Below, one piece after another: positions 14,297 to 14,372 of a stretch of DNA of 14,372 nt. The position numbers were made by a program, and so were the translations under genes. The stretch covers positions 1-14,372 of the forward strand of contig JANBQS010000624.1 in NCBI GenBank assembly GCA_027577415.1, given 5' to 3'. The notes below the pieces were generated by a model. The model had not been told where the DNA came from. It saw only the letters and a program-made list of their open reading frames with translations, and did no database searches. The stretch is from Coemansia sp. RSA 922. Its lineage: Eukaryota; Kickxellomycota; Kickxellomycetes; Kickxellales; Kickxellaceae. How positions within the stretch are numbered: position 1 is the first letter of the stretch; each line of letters begins with the position of its first letter.

Positions 14297-14372
14297 TTAC
14301 TTTTTCTGAGCGAGCCACGTCTTCCACTGATCCAGGGTCCATGAGCTGCTAACCGAGTCGTCAGCCACGCCA
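14297..14372 (-). CDS. C-terminal end of an unidentified protein (5' part outside window)
   Basis: On the minus strand the frame from the window edge reads 24 codons, ending DDSVSSSWTLDQWKTWLAQKK and a TAA at 14299-14297. The codon use and Trp-rich amphipathic pattern look like real coding sequence. The W...L..WL pattern is reminiscent of the short Ish1-type helices of fungal stress proteins, but 24 residues are too few to name it. It lies head-to-tail with OPI3, about 106 bases upstream. Confidence 0.5.
   Translation of the reverse strand, partial: GVADDSVSSSWTLDQWKTWLAQKK

Overview
The window is nuclear DNA of a fungus, most likely an early-diverging zoopagomycete of the Kickxellales (Coemansia-like). 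Three things point there. It has a FunK1-type kinase with a GT-AG intron. It has an F-box-like protein of a family I associate with large Coemansia expansions. The rest is mostly compact, intron-poor genes with AT-rich spacers, next to clearly fungal housekeeping genes (COX17, OPI3). The species assignment is inference from family recognition; no search was run.

Layout. 9-608 (+): C-terminal part of a very acidic, probably nuclear protein, open at the window edge. 819-3181 (+): an AT-rich block with three small genes that look like diverged members of one ubiquitin-fold family. The middle one carries recognisable Atg8-type motifs, and the third is interrupted by a one-base frameshift. 3251-5944 (-): an intact CLEC16A/GOP-1/Ema homologue. 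6461-9226 (-): a two-exon FunK1 protein with a PD-(D/E)XK-like domain followed by a kinase domain. 9554-11266 (+): an F-box-like lineage-specific protein, followed at 11399-11538 by a decayed fragment of a second copy. 12305-13165 (+): a secreted SH3b + GH24 lysozyme-like protein in which the catalytic Glu position is Thr. 13289-13525 (+): COX17. 13567-14190 (-): OPI3 phospholipid methyltransferase. 14297-14372 (-): the last 24 codons of another gene.

How they fit together. This is not an operon or one pathway. COX17, OPI3 and CLEC16A are conserved housekeeping genes. The Ubl block, FunK1, F-box-like gene and GH24-like gene are accessory, fast-evolving families inserted among them. The most interesting part is the Ubl block: a tandem group of small Atg8/Atg12-like beta-grasp proteins beside CLEC16A, whose animal homologues act in autophagy and endolysosomal traffic. 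The proximity may be coincidence. Two other points deserve a check: a duplicated perfect splice donor in the FunK1 intron that could define a frame-preserving 21-nt micro-exon, and loss of the catalytic Glu in the lysozyme-like protein.
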